NCBI GenBank assembly: GCA_000818945.1
Contig: KN805445.1
Coordinates: forward strand, 19,852 to 83,851
Reading direction: 5' to 3'
DNA from: Schizochytrium sp. CCTCC M209059
Taxonomy: Eukaryota; Sar; Bigyra; Thraustochytrida; Thraustochytriidae
DNA: 64,000 nucleotides
Part shown: positions 29,681 to 39,190 of the stretch, piece after piece
Position numbering within the stretch: the first letter of the stretch is position 1
Layout: every line of letters begins with the position of its first letter
Position numbers and translations under genes: made by a program
Notes under the pieces: model-generated
Databases searched by the model: none
What the model was told of the DNA's origin: nothing
Seen by the model: only the letters and a program-made list of their open reading frames with translations

Positions 29681-32575
29681 TTAAGAGGCATACATTTCAT
29701 TGAGCCGTGCAATCTCCGAGCTGGAAAGCTTGATGCGATTAGAAACGTAGTATGCGCCCATAACGTGACTCGGGTCAACGCTGTGGGTGCGAAGACCGAG
29801 CGTGTGGCCAAGCTCGTGAAGTAGCACAGGGAGAACCTTGAAGGTATTACGCCCATAGCGCTTGGCCGGATGCAAAGACAGCGACCAACGCTCATTGATA
29901 TCGAATTCAATACCATGCTCTGAGGACTGCGCAATGGCACCACCGCGACCATCGAACTTAAACTCGTTCTGCTCAGCCTGATCGCCCCAGGTGACGACAA
30001 GATTGGCAGCGCTGCGACTTTGCACGCGCTCAAAGGTCAATGGAGCATGCTCGGCCCAAAGGTTGATCGCTGCGGTGACTTCCTCCTCGAGGTGCGCCGA
30101 ATTTAGGTATCCCGGATGAGGACCAAGCCACCACTTTACCGTAGATTCCGCAGGAAACTTGGGCACGTCCTCAAAATCCTCGTGAGTATCACTTTCTGAC
30201 ATTTCGAAAATGGTGTCCGGAAGAGCGTCATTACGCTTCATGAGCATGGCACGTTTTGTAATGGGACCAGCTATACCATCCGCAAAGATACCGACATGCT
30301 GCTGGAATCGCTTGACCGCAGCCTCTGTTTGATCGCCAAAGTCGCCATCGGGCTTGCTGGGATAAAAGCCAAACTGGTGCAGGTACCACTGGAGTTGCGA
30401 TGTTTCTGCTGAAGTGCCCAGATCCGAAGACTCGGCGCTTGCCGAGGCGGTCGTTTTGGAAAGGACGGAATCCGTCGAAGCGAAAAGAGGTCCTGCCACT
30501 CGGGGCTGCGGAATGATGCAGTTCTCGCCGAAACGCTGTTTGATTTCCTCAAGAGGGACAGCTTCGCCAACTTCATCCACACAAATTGTCTTGAGAACAA
30601 CGTTATGACGCGTTTCGTCGATGGCGCGGAGCTGCTCGGAGATGTCGACGCTATTATTTACAGGACGGGTCTCCTTGCAATTTTTGCAACTACGACCCTT
30701 GCCGCCAAATGCCGTGGCCCAACCTGCATAGCTGTAGCCGTGTTCAGACGCCCAGCGAGGCCATTCCTCTGCAGGGAGATCAGTGGGATGTTGAAAGCCC
30801 TCCTGTGAGCGCGCGGGAACGACAAAGACGTGGAGCTCGAACGATTTCATATTGTCCTCTTGGTCCCGCAAGGACAACGCAACATCGACCTTTTCGAAGA
30901 GTGCCAAGGTCGGCAGCTCGCTGAGAAGCGCAGGCCTGAGCTGCGGAAGCGCGTCAAAGACGTAGTTGAGCTGATGCGTGGGCGTGGACATGATTTCGTG
31001 CACGGAGAAAAAGTCGCCTGTTTCCGGATTCTTGAAAGGTTTGAGTGGTTCCTCGAACTTGTTTGATACGGAAGTGTCGCTGTCGACGCGCATCTTTTGG
31101 TGCGCTTCGAATTCTTCGAGGCTGTTGGGTTCAAGCTGGAGGTACTTTTCGTAATATCGGTCGACGTTGCAGTGAATGTTGTAAAAGAGCGGGTGGAAGG
31201 CTGCGTATGCGAGGCTGGTGACGGGCCAGCCGCTGGCCATGTGCGCCGAGTTGTGCGGAGCCTCGAGGGGCTTGCCAATGGTGTTTTCGCAGGAGGCGTG
31301 GCGCCAGTGGTTGTTCTCCTCGAGCGAGGCCGAGAGGTTCTCGGCCATTTCCGCTCGCTCGAGCTTGCTGCGGGCCACCTCGTCGGAGGAAAGTTGAAAG
31401 CCGCGCGTGGCCACCTGACGTCCAAGGTTCGCCATTTTGAAGAATCCATCGGGCAGACCCTTGAGGTCTCGGTACGCAGCAGGCAGGACCTGGCCATTGA
31501 CTTCGTACTCGCCAAAGTCCCAGTACGGGAGGGCGATGTGACCGTCGTTGCCCAGTTCGCGATCAGCTTTGCGAAGCTCTCTCTCGTACTCGACGAGGTA
31601 GGCGCGATGCCAGGCGGGAAAGTTTTCTTGACGGTGCGCGCAAAAGTCCTCGGGCCAGCCATGATATCCGGCGAGCTTGAAAAAAGCGCTGGTCTCGCCG
31701 TGTTCCTCGAGCAATTCTGTCGAGGCAGCCAGTTCCTCCATGGTGCGCTCACCATCGCGTACAGCCTGGGGCATCATCATGCGCTCCACGGCTGCGAGGT
31801 AGCGCTGGGTCATTTCTGGAGAGAGTGTGCGGATATCTTGGCGCGTGACAACACGGTCATTTGCGATGGCAGCGGCCATGCTTTGGATTTTGTCGCTGAT
31901 GCGCGCACGCACCGCCGACGCACGCGCTGGATCGTGTTGAGTGACGAGGTCGAGTGCGGCATCGCAATTTTGCAAAAGGCTTTCAAAGGATTTCGACTCA
32001 CGAATCTGCAATGGAGGTGCGGCAAGAGCGTAGTTGAAGACGAGGACGCCGCGGCCACCATCAAGAAGCTGTTGAAAGACAGATTCGGTGTTGATTCCTC
32101 GTCGACGACGTTCGATGGTGACAGTGGTGCGTCCAATGTCGTCGTCTTTGCTGAAGAAGTCGCTGTCGAAGACGTCAAACGTGAGCGTGTCGAATACGCG
32201 TGCACCGGGTGCGTCGAAAGTGAATGTCTGGTCCCAGACTGGACTGCGGCAATTATTGATGATTTTGGTCGTAAAGGTGGCTTCGTTGCCCTGCAGGGAC
32301 ACGCGCACATAGGCATCGGATGCTGAGAAGCTGTCTGCCTTTTGCAGCCCGAGAGCGGCAATGACACGGACAGAGACCTGCATGGGGCATGATTCTTCGA
32401 CGGCTTCCTCAAGGATATCCTGGAGAAACTCGACGATTTCGCTTTGACGCTGCGGCACGAGAAAGCTATCCTTTGTTTTCCATGCTTCCCGAATGACCTC
32501 AAGGCTTTGTTCATCTTCTTTGCTAATATGGGCCTTGAGCTCGCCCTCGGTAAGGACGGATAGTCCGGACCCCAT
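29681..32575 (-). CDS. C2-tyrosinase-PG-binding-matrixin multidomain protein
   Basis: A 964-residue protein with an unusual domain order. The N-terminus MGSGLS fits the N-myristoylation consensus, and there is no signal peptide. Residues 65-180 form a C2-like domain (VSVRVIAALGLQKAD ... SDAYVRVSL ... DQTFTFD). Residues 295-480 are a type-3 copper tyrosinase domain: CuA His305, His314, His323 (FPAWHRAYL) and CuB His441, His445, His468 (FYNIHCNVDR). Residues 725-778 are a PG_binding_1-like repeat (DGDFGDQTEAAVKRFQ). Residues 810-960 are an M10 matrixin-type protease with HELGHTLGLRTH (920-931) and Met-turn VMGAYY. All expected copper and zinc ligands are present. A myristoylated, C2-bearing phenol oxidase linked to a protease is hard to place; membrane association is inferred. 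Confidence 0.88.
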   Translation of the reverse strand: MGSGLSVLTEGELKAHISKEDEQSLEVIREAWKTKDSFLVPQRQSEIVEFLQDILEEAVEESCPMQVSVRVIAALGLQKADSFSASDAYVRVSLQGNEATFTTKIINNCRSPVWDQTFTFDAPGARVFDTLTFDVFDSDFFSKDDDIGRTTVTIERRRRGINTESVFQQLLDGGRGVLVFNYALAAPPLQIRESKSFESLLQNCDAALDLVTQHDPARASAVRARISDKIQSMAAAIANDRVVTRQDIRTLSPEMTQRYLAAVERMMMPQAVRDGERTMEELAASTELLEEHGETSAFFKLAGYHGWPEDFCAHRQENFPAWHRAYLVEYERELRKADRELGNDGHIALPYWDFGEYEVNGQVLPAAYRDLKGLPDGFFKMANLGRQVATRGFQLSSDEVARSKLERAEMAENLSASLEENNHWRHASCENTIGKPLEAPHNSAHMASGWPVTSLAYAAFHPLFYNIHCNVDRYYEKYLQLEPNSLEEFEAHQKMRVDSDTSVSNKFEEPLKPFKNPETGDFFSVHEIMSTPTHQLNYVFDALPQLRPALLSELPTLALFEKVDVALSLRDQEDNMKSFELHVFVVPARSQEGFQHPTDLPAEEWPRWASEHGYSYAGWATAFGGKGRSCKNCKETRPVNNSVDISEQLRAIDETRHNVVLKTICVDEVGEAVPLEEIKQRFGENCIIPQPRVAGPLFASTDSVLSKTTASASAESSDLGTSAETSQLQWYLHQFGFYPSKPDGDFGDQTEAAVKRFQQHVGIFADGIAGPITKRAMLMKRNDALPDTIFEMSESDTHEDFEDVPKFPAESTVKWWLGPHPGYLNSAHLEEEVTAAINLWAEHAPLTFERVQSRSAANLVVTWGDQAEQNEFKFDGRGGAIAQSSEHGIEFDINERWSLSLHPAKRYGRNTFKVLPVLLHELGHTLGLRTHSVDPSHVMGAYYVSNRIKLSSSEIARLNEMYAS

Positions 32576-33640
32576 GGTTTATTTATTAATGCGAGCACAA
32601 GCTGGCTGGTGAAGCCTTGCCTCGTTAATTTGCAGATCTCTCGTCGATCCACGGTTCTTGCGACTTGACGCTTGCCTGCCTTCGTGCCTTCCTGTCTTCC
32701 TGTCTTCCTGCGTGCCTGCCTGCCTTTGATGTCACGCGTGATCACGCGTGATCAAATTGTTGGTCTGGTAAGGAAACCGAAGACTCGAGCTGACTAGAGA
32801 ATTAATTGTCCGTTGTAGCAAGCACCCGCGTTCAAGTTGTATTAATTTGATAAATTTTGTTTCTTTCTACTGGCGAGCAACTAACGTTTAGCTTTGGGTC
32901 CGGGGGATCTGCTCTGCTGCTTGAATGCTTGGAATTCTTTTTGGCATTGATGAACCGGTCGACAGCTCTGAAGTCCTCTGTACTTTTGCCGCCTCGTGAC
33001 GTGGGAGTAGTACCACCACGCGAAAGATCTCCGAGGTGGCCCCCGGATGGGCCTCATGCCAGCTACCTTCTCCTCCGCCCGCTCGCTTGCTTCAGATCGT
33101 CGGTGGACGGACCTTGGCACGACCCGTGCGCAACCCCAATCTCCGTAACGGCACGAGGAGGGCGCGCATCACGATGGGGTCCCGAGGTGACGCCCGAACT
33201 TTCTTTGCAGGCAAATCGTCAGGCGAGGCGAGACCAGACCGTGCTTGCGAGCGTGCGTGCGGGCGCCTGCGATCGGGCGTGCGCGAGAGGGCCTCTGCCT
33301 GCGAGGCCGCGCGCCCGTGTGCGTGAGAGAGACGCCCTCCCTCCAGGGCGGCACGCGCGCAGCAGGCAGGATCGAGTCCCTCGCGCCACTGCGCAGGATC
33401 GAACATCTCGTCTTGCGCGGCGAGGAGGACGCGCCGGCACAAGGAGGCGCGGCGTCGCGGAACTAGAGCAAGACGTACGGCCTTGCGTGACGTAGCGTGG
33501 CGTTGCGTGGCGTAGCGGACGTGCGTAGGATAAAGACCTGGTTCCGTCCATAAAAGGCAGCTCGTCCGAGTCTGAAGGCGTCGATTCGACTCGAGATCCT
33601 GTCAGGGACTTGCTCAAGTCTATTTTAATTCCTGAGGACC
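32576..33640. promoter_or_regulatory. Divergent promoter region of tyrosinase-matrixin and BSD genes
   Basis: A spacer of about 1.07 kb between two divergent genes. It contains CCTGCCTTCCTG-type repeats near 32675-32725, a 16-bp perfect palindrome at 32739-32754 and a GGCGTAGC-like repeat cluster near 33484-33520. Shadow frames are Arg-rich and not called. Confidence 0.5.
32739..32754. promoter_or_regulatory. 16-bp palindrome with ACGCGT core
   Basis: TGATCACGCGTGATCA is its own reverse complement. The ACGCGT core occurs once more immediately upstream (32734-32739), so two MCB-like boxes sit 10 bp apart in a divergent promoter. Confidence 0.6.
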
Positions 33641-34849
33641 ATGTCCGAGGCGCAGGAGTCCACGAGCGCACCTGATGTCGCGGGCGAGGTCTCGGAAACG
33701 GGCACGTCGACCGGTGTGAGCGTGGAGGATCAAGAGCCTAAAACAGATGGCCCTGCTTCGATCGCTGCAACGCCACCAGATGCTGCCGCCGATACTACTT
33801 CTACCGCCGGAGGCGGTGACTCTGCCACTGCAGCTGGGCATGAGGAAGAAGCTGCGACGGAAGGCAAAGTGATGGAGTTTCAGATTCACCACGACGAAGA
33901 GGAGGTCAAAGCACGGCTTTTCAAGGCCCCAGACCTGGGCGCGGAAGCCGCGTCTATTTGGGGTTGGGTCTCATCCAAGTCGGCAGCACTCGCAGAACAG
34001 GCGCAGGACTTGGCAAAACAAGCTGCGCCGCTCGCGGAGCAACTTGCAGAGCACACCGCTCCGTACGCGGAGCAGATGGCGAAAAACATGAAAGAGGCAG
34101 CAGAACGTGCGGATCTCAAGCGTCGGGAGCTGATTCGGCAGATGGAGGAGCTCGCCGAGCAGACCTCGGGCGCCAGCGATGGCGTGCTTCCCTGGGACGA
34201 GCCGGCAAGCAAGAAGTTTGCGGATGCGATCAAGGATCGGATTCTTGAGCTATCCAAGGACGACAAGTCGTTCGTGGTGCCTCCGCCTGACGCGGTGGAG
34301 TTTCCCTTTGACTTTGAGGCGCGCGCCCTGGATGCGGTGGCGGTCATGGAGGCGGACCCAAGATTGCGCGAGCAACGCTTTAAGCTCGTACCGAAGGAGG
34401 TCACCGAGCAGGAGTTCTGGCGCAACTACTTTTACCGTGTCTCGCTCATCAAGGAGGCGTACCAGGTCTCGCACTCCGAGGAGGGTGCTGGCGCAACAGG
34501 CGCCGAAGTCGGGGTCGACGCTTCAAGCAAGGCGGACGCGGGTGCATCGGCGCAGGCGTCATCGTCGGCGTCATCCTCGTCAAAGTTTGCGGTAGATGAT
34601 GTTGGCGCTGCGGCCAGCCGCGAGGCGGACGTCGACCACGAGGTTGACGACGGCGACGGCTGGGGCCAGAATGAGGATGATCTTGATTTGAACGAGAACG
34701 GTGACGAGAACTTTGACATGCTTGACGACGACGAGCTTCTTGCGTCGGCTGGTCTGGACCTCGATGACGACGACGATGACGATGATGATGACGACGACGA
34801 CGATGACATTGAGGCGCGCATCAACGCGCAGCTCAAGATGGACGAGTGA
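33641..34849 (+). CDS. BSD-domain protein
   Basis: A 402-residue protein from an ATG. It has an acidic Ser/Thr-rich N-terminus, an amphipathic Ala/Gln/Glu helix region (about 105-180), then the BSD domain (about 220-270) with FPFDFEARALDAVAVME, a conserved LVPKEVTEQEFWRNYFYRV and its adjacent FW pair. The C-terminus ends in a run of about 15 Asp and a final IEARINAQLKMDE. The layout resembles SYAP1/DOS2-type BSD proteins rather than the TFIIH subunit. The exact role is not readable. Confidence 0.8.
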   Translation: MSEAQESTSAPDVAGEVSETGTSTGVSVEDQEPKTDGPASIAATPPDAAADTTSTAGGGDSATAAGHEEEAATEGKVMEFQIHHDEEEVKARLFKAPDLGAEAASIWGWVSSKSAALAEQAQDLAKQAAPLAEQLAEHTAPYAEQMAKNMKEAAERADLKRRELIRQMEELAEQTSGASDGVLPWDEPASKKFADAIKDRILELSKDDKSFVVPPPDAVEFPFDFEARALDAVAVMEADPRLREQRFKLVPKEVTEQEFWRNYFYRVSLIKEAYQVSHSEEGAGATGAEVGVDASSKADAGASAQASSSASSSSKFAVDDVGAAASREADVDHEVDDGDGWGQNEDDLDLNENGDENFDMLDDDELLASAGLDLDDDDDDDDDDDDDDDIEARINAQLKMDE

Positions 34850-35062
34850 GCGTGGGCGATTGCATGACACAACGTGTGTCTGGCCCTGTTTTTCTTTCCT
34901 GCGACTCTCGTTGTAGCGCGCGTCCAAGAGACGCGGCCGACTCTCTGGCTCTGGCGCCTGCGCTGCAACTGCTGTGACATCCAAACCAATATCAAAGAAA
35001 AAAAGAAATTTACTGTAAGTTTTTTTTGGCTAGTTTACGTACCTGTTGCTCAACATCCTTTC
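34850..35062. other. Boundary between housekeeping block and AT-rich island
   Basis: 3' UTR of the BSD gene. From about 34990 the composition shifts to AT-richer, repeat-rich DNA that continues to about 53 kb. Confidence 0.5.
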
Positions 35063-35519
35063 TCACTCTTCTTCCGTAGCTGCAACGTCGCTATGACTCA
35101 ACAAACCCGTGTAAGAAGCCCTCGTATTCGGAAAGAATCTCAGCAGCTTGGTTCTCTTTATCGATGCTTGGTACCTGATCCGATGATGAGCAAGTGCCAG
35201 AATCCCAGATCTTTGCAAAGTCATTTTGGCTTCCACAGTCCGCTCCATTTGTCGTTTTCGATTTATCAAATCTAGTTTCTACTTGTGATTTCTTCTTCTT
35301 CTTCACCTTGTTCATATTGATGTCGAGGGCTTGGTGGTAACTTTTGGGGTTGATCATCCGTTTGACCGCGGTAGGGTCATCGACGCCATTGATTTCCAAG
35401 ATCGTGGTGATTGTCCCTTGCGATAAACCTTTACTGATGTTACTGTATCCAAAGTAATGCAACCATCCTTTCAGCTTGACCAACAGCAATTGCACTTGGG
35501 CCTCCCCAGGGCCCCTCAT
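35063..35519 (-). pseudogene. Recombinase-associated C-terminal fragment (copy A)
   Basis: Minus-strand protein-like DNA with two overlapping open frames. One frame, RKRQMERTVEAKMTLQRS ... RFFPNTRASYTGLLSHSD, is shared with a diverged copy at 41262-41501, which proves a repeat family. The other frame contains NPKSYHQALDINM and a Lys run, also echoed at 41.5 kb. Which frame was coding is not certain. It lies downstream of recombinase copy A on the same strand and may be its C-terminal or GCR1-like DNA-binding part. Confidence 0.4.
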
Positions 35520-35728
35520 TTTCCGACACTCTCTAACACGTCCTTTACATTGTTGTTGCTTCTTTAGGACCCATGATGGATAAAACTCATCTTCATCCTT
35601 GTATTGCCGGCATTTGTTGCAAAAGCTTGTGTTCCATCAAGACTCCTGAAAGGATTCTTTGGAATAATGATCATCATCATCTGTCGTGGTCTTTTCCAAA
35701 ACTCCATATATGGATGGTTGTTGCATAA

Positions 35729-36247
35729 TCATGCATGTCTCTTAATGGTTTCGATAGCATCTTGAAAGTCTTCGTCTGAAATATCCACAAAAAGATTCTT
35801 GCGAATGACACTCCACTGTGACGAGGGAGCTTCTTTGAGATATCTGCTTGACCTACATTTTGCCCGAACCCGCGAAAACCAGGAGCTGCTTGGTGCTTTC
35901 CGCATTCTGACGGACTCTTTATCAAACATGGCCCTTTCGTTCACAAGAGCATCATGTCCAAATTTAGCCATGACAGACGCAAATTGTAGAATCATACCCA
36001 AGGTTTTTCCTGTCGAAATACTCTTTGGAATGCCAATCGAGTCCTTGGCAAAGAATGATGCTTGGTGGCCCTTGGTGCTCAAGTACCTTGACATAAAGGC
36101 ATTGGCATAGTTATTGGTCGAATCAGAATTGTTGAGCGACCATTGCCTGAACTTTGGCCAGAATGCATGTGATTCCACAATGCCTTGTCGTTTTGCCTCG
36201 GTGAACCTCTTCGTTGACATTTCTTTCTTGCGCCGAGGGCCGGGCAA
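35729..36247 (-). pseudogene. Tyrosine-recombinase-like gene, N-terminal part (copy A)
   Basis: A 172-residue open frame. The segment AKRQGIVESHAFWPKFRQW through RYLSTKGHQAS matches copies at 46.0 and 49.7 kb. About 50 residues present in those copies between the promoter repeat and this segment are missing; the junction falls at a TTTTGC microhomology (near 36190-36196), as if deleted. After KGHQAS the sequence differs from the other copies but stays protein-like, to a stop at 35729. Probably a non-functional member of the family. Confidence 0.5.
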
Positions 36248-36660
36248 AACAGTTACGTAGCGTCACCCCTACCAGACGCCACAATTTCCAATTTGTCACG
36301 CTATACAAAATCCTCTGTCGATGACATTTTTTCAAGCCGTCACTTTGTCGTGACCAAACCCGAAATGACAATGGCCATACAATCGAGAGGCAATCCGTCA
36401 TGCTTGCCGGAACTGTCAAGGTTTGCCCATGCAACATACTGAGGGTGTTATCCTGGGCCAGAAGGAAGGAAGGAGGGCCAAGCTCAAAAAGCCACAGAAA
36501 GGGCAGCATGTCGTCGAGCAGTATGTCGCTGACATTTTTTGGTCACCCTCTGTCGTGACGCCCCAAGTATCGTTGTAAGAGGCCAGCCACCCCATACCAT
36601 ACCCAGTTAATTTAACGGTGCTTGATCGTGACCGGCTGGCCACTGCTGGCACTGCCCTGT
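36193..36660. promoter_or_regulatory. Shared divergent promoter-like repeat, copy A
   Basis: Starts with TTGCCTCGGTGA and carries the TTCTTTCTTGCGCC and GGGCCGGGCAAAA blocks, then many TGAC/GTCA half-sites, including GTCACTTTGTCGTGAC and several TGACATTTYTT elements. It is also found near 46240 and 49915. It separates a recombinase copy (left, minus) from an EcKinase-like copy (right, plus). Confidence 0.6.
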
Positions 36661-36661
36661 A

Positions 36662-37567
36662 ATGGCCATCATCGTGCTGGCTGCAACAACATGCAGGATT
36701 GCCAACTCCAGTTCAATGGAAAACTGGTTCTGTGAGTGTTTCGGAAAAGACGTAGGTGCTGATGATGAACTGGGCGACAGGGTGTTGTTCTCCGACAAAG
36801 CACGCATGGGCGCGACCCAGTCGAGTGCTTCGCAACCGCGAGAGCGGGGAGGAGGTGATGCTGTATCGCCTCCACCAGCACAGCAACCAGGGGGGACGAG
36901 GGAGTCGACGATGAAGGCACTTCACAAGGATCCAGATGTCGACCGCCAAAGGATTATCAGCCTGCTCGGGCTTGTTGTTGGTGAGGGCGAGGACGAAGTG
37001 GTGTGGCTGGACAAGAGTCTTGGTTTGCAGTCAACATCCTTCGTTGCTCGTGGCAAGCGCTGGATTGGACGTGGCAAGCAACCGGTAGTAGATCCTATGG
37101 CTGCAGAAAAAGGCACCGCCTTTGTCAAGGTACTCCCAAGGTGGTGTGTCATAGACATAATTGCGGAAATCAGAGAAGCTGCACGTGATGATGCTGAAAA
37201 GGCGGCACGTGCTTTGGGCAAGACGGAGGAGGAGGTGAAAGCTGCTGGTGAACAAGCCTTTGACGAAGTGGATGTGGTTGAAATCACGGAACCAAGTGTG
37301 CAGCTGGCTCGAGAACGACAAGTTTTGCGAGCCTGGCAGGCTGCTGAAGGAGCGGATGAGTTGAAGCTGCCAGATGACTCATTGTTGGTGATTCCACGGC
37401 TGTATGACAACGTTGTCGTGGGGCCTGATTGTACAAGGGAAGAGGAAAAGCCAACAATGCTGGTGATGGAGGATCTTGTTGCAGCAGGATTTGAGGTCCG
37501 TAGCTACAAAGATGCAATTTCCGTCGAAGACGCAACTGCAGTTGCTGGTGTTGCAATGGTTACTTAG
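36662..37567 (+). pseudogene. Truncated copy of EcKinase-like gene
   Basis: A 301-residue open frame whose first 295 residues are the same as in the gene at 50382; the shadow frames on both strands are also the same, so the DNA is essentially identical. At 37546 the match stops abruptly and a short unrelated tail ends at a stop codon. The catalytic HGD loop and the metal-binding motif lie beyond the break, so the copy cannot be an active kinase. Exchange after a recent duplication or gene conversion is likely. Confidence 0.8.
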
Positions 37568-37918
37568 GAGGCACAGACGAGCGTGAACAATATCACTACC
37601 ACAGACGAAGACCCACAAACCGCATTTGGAGCTCAATCTTGCTTGCATGCAGCATGAATGAATTTGTTCGCTGTGTTTCCCTTGAAACTATGCGTAAGTG
37701 CCAAACTGGACCCGGAAAATCGGAAAATGAGTTGACGATGTTACCCAATCCCGTGTTGCCGACAACCAATCTCAACTCCAAAACCAATCGACACCACATA
37801 TAGAGTATCTTTTCGGCGTGTGTAGAATGAAAACTGCGAATTGAAAGGAAAATAGGCCTATGTAGAATAATCTTGGATGGTTTGATGTCCGTCCTATTCT
37901 GCTTCGATTGAAGGGCCC

Positions 37919-38386
37919 TCAGGCTGTGTCCAGGACACCGGTGTAATCGAGTGGACGAGTCAGGAGGAATCCGACGTGTGCGTCATCACCCAATTCTTGC
38001 TGCAATTCTCCGAAAATCTTCTTGAGGTATGCCGCCTTGATGAAGTCCGTCGAAGGGTCCACGGTGCAAAAATGTTTGCTGCCTGAGAAAGTTTGTGCAA
38101 AGAGGATGGTCTTTTGCACCTGGTTTCCACTGATAATCAACGTTGTCCCCTCTTGCAGCTTGGAATCGATAGTATTGAGAATTTGTTGGCGGTTAGTGTT
38201 GCTTTCATTTGGGGTTCGGATCGTGACCTCGAGCACTGCAGACACAGGAAAACTGGTGGGCAAGAGCGCCTCCACGGCTCGGCGGATGATCAAGAGGGGA
38301 CGTTCGCCCTGATGTCCAGGTTTGGGGTCGTTCGCTTCGCTCACTTCCTTGAGTGCCTGGTTGGCGGCTGCAAGCCCGGTGTTCAT
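37919..38386 (-). CDS. Hypothetical protein in accessory island
   Basis: A 155-residue open frame from the ATG at 38386; the frame is open further upstream only through a 21-23 bp repeat. It has alternating helix and strand-like segments (LLIIRRAVEALL, VSAVLEVTIR, GTTLIISGNQVQKTILFAQTF) and a C-terminal VGFLLTRPLDYTGV. I do not recognise the family. It sits between the truncated kinase copy and the nuclease genes. Confidence 0.4.
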   Translation of the reverse strand: MNTGLAAANQALKEVSEANDPKPGHQGERPLLIIRRAVEALLPTSFPVSAVLEVTIRTPNESNTNRQQILNTIDSKLQEGTTLIISGNQVQKTILFAQTFSGSKHFCTVDPSTDFIKAAYLKKIFGELQQELGDDAHVGFLLTRPLDYTGVLDTA

Positions 38387-38433
38387 ATTGTCCTGATCGA
38401 TCAAGGCCTCCCGTCGCTCTTTCGTCTGCTCTT

Positions 38434-38532
38434 GCTCAACGCTCTGCTCCACTCTTGCTCAACGTTTTGCTCCGCTCTTGCTCAACGCTCTACTCCGCTT
38501 GTTCAACGCTCTACTCCGCTTGCTCAACGCCC
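38434..38532. repeat. 21-23 bp tandem repeat (about 4.5 copies)
   Basis: Units begin GYTCAACG at 38434, 38457, 38480, 38501 and 38522, followed by CTCTRCTCCGCT. The repeat sits at the 5' end of the minus-strand hypothetical gene. Confidence 0.8.
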
Positions 38533-39034
38533 TGCACCACCCACCGTTGCGGCTGATGAGCTGGCGGCGAACTACGAAGAAGCTTCGTCCGAACACAGCT
38601 TCGATCTTTGATCCTTTTTTTTTTTTTTTTTGTTAGGCAGGCACCAATTGGGCCTCCCAGCACTTCAGGCAAAGCAGACCAGGAACACAGAAAGGCAGGC
38701 ACAGACGCACGCACGCACGCACGCACGCCTTGTCGATCTTTCTGGAGTGGACTGGTTGCGCTATCCAAGCAAAATTGGAACAACAGCTGGGAGATTGTGA
38801 CATTCATGGAAGGACTTGGTACAGACGCCGGAGGAGGATGAAGTGGTCATTCGAGGATGCTGTGCTGATGGAGTGCCGAAGTTTTGAAGACCGCAACTAT
38901 TACGTTTGTTCGCCGGGTCAGTTTGTTTTGCTGGATTGAAGGTCGGATCGGTTTTCAAGGCAAGCTTTTGTCTCAGTGAAGGGAGCCATATGCAAGGCTC
39001 GAGTTGCGATCGTCGGAACTGAAAGGTTTTGTGA
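38533..39034. other. Intergenic, island
   Basis: Contains a poly-T run (about 38611-38629) and an ACGC tetranucleotide run (38704-38727) followed by CCTTGTCGATCTTT, a short block also seen near 46725. No gene was seen. Confidence 0.4.
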
Positions 39035-39190
39035 ATGAAACATACAAAGAGTCCTTTCCCGAAGACCTGTCAATTTAAAGGATGCGGCAATGATGCCAAG
39101 ATCGGGGCCCATGTCTACATCCACAAGGCCAATTCCAGCAAACTATGCTTCATCCTGCCGACGTTGCAGAGATGCAACATGGAGGGGTAA
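39035..39190 (+). CDS. Small zinc-binding (HNH-like) fragment
   Basis: A 51-residue frame from an ATG. It has CQFKGCGNDAKIGAHVYIHK followed by an FILPTLQRCN end. The spacing C-x4-CG ... GAHV ... LPT-x3-CN resembles small Cys/His-rich domains where a final C-x-x-CN pairs with the first Cys pair; here one of the last two cysteines is replaced (LQRCN). It could be the remnant of a longer protein, since protein-like sequence continues in another frame after the stop. Function unknown. Confidence 0.35.
   Translation: MKHTKSPFPKTCQFKGCGNDAKIGAHVYIHKANSSKLCFILPTLQRCNMEG

Noticed and set aside
31097..32326. 409-residue plus-strand frame
   Set aside because: Antisense shadow of the tyrosinase-matrixin gene, whose domains are unmistakable.
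35091..35519. 142-residue frame as an intact gene
   Set aside because: A second, overlapping frame is equally conserved with the 41.3 kb copy, so the coding frame is ambiguous; recorded only as a fragment.
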